A DNA stretch of 7,544 nucleotides. It comes from an uncultured Fibrobacterota bacterium (GTDB lineage: Bacteria > Fibrobacterota > Chitinivibrionia > Chitinivibrionales > Chitinispirillaceae). Below the pieces are notes generated by a model. The model saw nothing but the letters and a program-made list of their open reading frames with translations. It did not search any database and was not told where the DNA came from. The first letter of the stretch is position 1, and every line of letters begins with the position of its first letter. The stretch covers positions 1 to 7,544 of the forward strand of contig CAISVC010000648.1 of NCBI GenBank assembly GCA_903888815.1, given 5' to 3'. Positions 5,566 through 7,544 of the stretch are shown here, piece after piece. The position numbers and the translations under genes were made by a program.

Positions 5566-7544
<1,979 letters not shown>

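Overview
The window looks like part of a bacterial chromosome with GC-rich coding DNA and AT-rich, repeat-filled spacers. Five protein genes lie on the + strand, four complete and one cut by the right edge. No RNA genes, insertion sequences, integrases or CRISPR arrays were seen. The host cannot be named from sequence alone. None of the five starts has a recognisable Shine-Dalgarno sequence, and a TAnnTTTG box (the -7 promoter consensus known from Bacteroidetes) sits just before valS. Together these weakly suggest a lineage of, or near, the Fibrobacterota/Bacteroidota group; treat that as a low-confidence guess.

Layout: 1-175 repeat-rich spacer; 176-838 small monotopic phosphoglycosyl transferase (PglC/ExoY-like); 839-1025 spacer with tandem palindromic repeats and an octamer array; 1026-2090 ExoA-like family 2 glycosyltransferase with a C-terminal membrane region; 2091-2282 spacer with two opposed octamer arrays around a hairpin; 2283-3410 PLP-dependent sugar aminotransferase (PglE-like); 3411-3539 spacer with nested palindromes; 3540-5450 membrane-bound UDP-GlcNAc 4,6-dehydratase (PglF/WbpM-like); 5451-5565 pyrimidine-rich spacer with a candidate promoter; 5566-7544 valyl-tRNA synthetase (valS), N-terminal 659 codons.

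The first four genes fit one job. The dehydratase converts UDP-GlcNAc to the 4-keto-6-deoxy sugar and the aminotransferase adds a 4-amino group. The phosphoglycosyl transferase could then load the phospho-sugar onto undecaprenyl phosphate, and the ExoA-like enzyme would extend the glycan. This is the front end of a bacillosamine-type pathway (capsule, O-antigen, exopolysaccharide or glycoprotein glycan). The expected 4-amino N-acetyltransferase (PglD), flippase and polymerase or oligosaccharyltransferase are not in the window. valS is an unrelated housekeeping neighbour.

The most unusual content is between the genes. The spacers before genes 1-4 share one plan: GTTGA/GGTTAA-type short repeats on the left, usually starting at the preceding stop codon; palindromic elements in the middle in the three that lie between genes; and TTCA-type repeats, often in an 8-bp register, just before the next start. 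The left repeats are roughly the reverse complement of the right ones. The spacer before valS lacks this plan.
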